6,107 nt of DNA from Acidimicrobiaceae bacterium (lineage in GTDB: Bacteria > Actinomycetota > Acidimicrobiia > Acidimicrobiales > Acidimicrobiaceae). Positions 6,034 through 6,107 of this stretch are shown here, in pieces. Both the position numbers and the translations under genes were made by a program. A model generated the notes under the pieces. The model did no database searches. It was not told the DNA's origin and worked only from the letters and a program-made list of their open reading frames with translations. Within the stretch, counting starts at the first letter, position 1, and the number at the start of each line of letters is the position of its first letter. The stretch covers positions 1 to 6,107 of the forward strand of contig JABEUP010000205.1 in NCBI GenBank assembly GCA_013044365.1, read 5' to 3'.

Positions 6034-6107
6034 ATGAATCATCTTGCTAACCAGTCAAGTCCTTACCTTGCTCAGCACAAAGATAACCCGGTAGATTGGT
6101 GGCCTTG
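6034..6107 (+). CDS. DUF255 thioredoxin-fold protein (YyaL/SSP411-like), N-terminal fragment
   Basis: Only the first 24 codons are present before the window ends. They read N-H-L-A-N-Q-S-S-P-Y-L-A-Q-H with N-P-V-D-W-W-P after it, which is the highly conserved opening of the DUF255 family: N-x-L-x-x-x-x-S-P-Y-L-x-Q-H-x-x-N-P-V-x-W. Full members are usually 600-700 residues, with an N-terminal thioredoxin-like domain followed by a six-hairpin glycosidase-like region. Their function is not settled. The gene diverges from the SDR across 53 bases and shows no evident link to menaquinone synthesis. Identity is secure from the signature; the rest of the gene, including the thioredoxin cysteines, cannot be seen. 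Confidence 0.85.
   Translation, partial: MNHLANQSSPYLAQHKDNPVDWWP

Noticed and set aside
1..6107. A novel defence, mobile or secretion system
   Set aside because: No transposase, integrase, nuclease, toxin-antitoxin pair, repeat array or direct-repeat boundary is visible; genes are housekeeping metabolism plus common accessory enzymes.

Overview
The window reads as a chromosomal menaquinone (vitamin K2) biosynthesis locus from a bacterium with roughly balanced base composition. The best guess is a moderate-GC actinobacterium of the Acidimicrobiia type, perhaps an environmental or marine lineage. This is inferred from three things: the short MenE whose N-terminus (ALD...W-D-S-G-N-A...P-I-D-Q-R-L-P) resembles actinobacterial MenE, starts that look leaderless with a TANNNT box 6-7 bases upstream, and a FabG-like SDR of an actinobacterial kind. 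It is not proven; there is no rRNA or other strong marker here.

Layout, left to right. Bases 1-567 (+) are the 3' part of menH (SHCHC synthase), cut by the window edge. It converges on a leftward block with only 20 bases between them. That block (minus strand, 3942 down to 588) is menB, then menA, then a multi-spanning GT-C type glycosyltransferase, with gaps of 40 and 45 bases, so probably one operon. Divergent from menB across a 147-base regulatory gap is menE (4090-5226, +). The 3' end of menE overlaps by 23 bases the 3' end of a short-chain dehydrogenase/reductase on the minus strand (5204-5980). Divergent from the SDR across 53 bases is the very start of a DUF255 / thioredoxin-fold (YyaL/SSP411-like) gene that runs off the right edge.

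How the genes work together. MenH makes SHCHC, MenE activates o-succinylbenzoate to its CoA ester, MenB closes the ring to 1,4-dihydroxy-2-naphthoyl-CoA, and MenA prenylates the freed dihydroxynaphthoate in the membrane. MenF, MenD, MenC, a DHNA-CoA thioesterase and the final methyltransferase (MenG/UbiE) are not in the window; genes upstream of menH are the natural place for some of them. The glycosyltransferase, the SDR and the DUF255 protein have no established role in this pathway.

The most interesting non-coding stretch is the menB-menE gap. It holds a perfect 12-base palindrome, a second 6-4-6 inverted repeat and a -10-like box readable on both strands. I see no mobile elements, CRISPR arrays, tRNA or rRNA, and no stretch over 300 bases without a gene. 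Nothing here looks like an undescribed system; the findings are modest.
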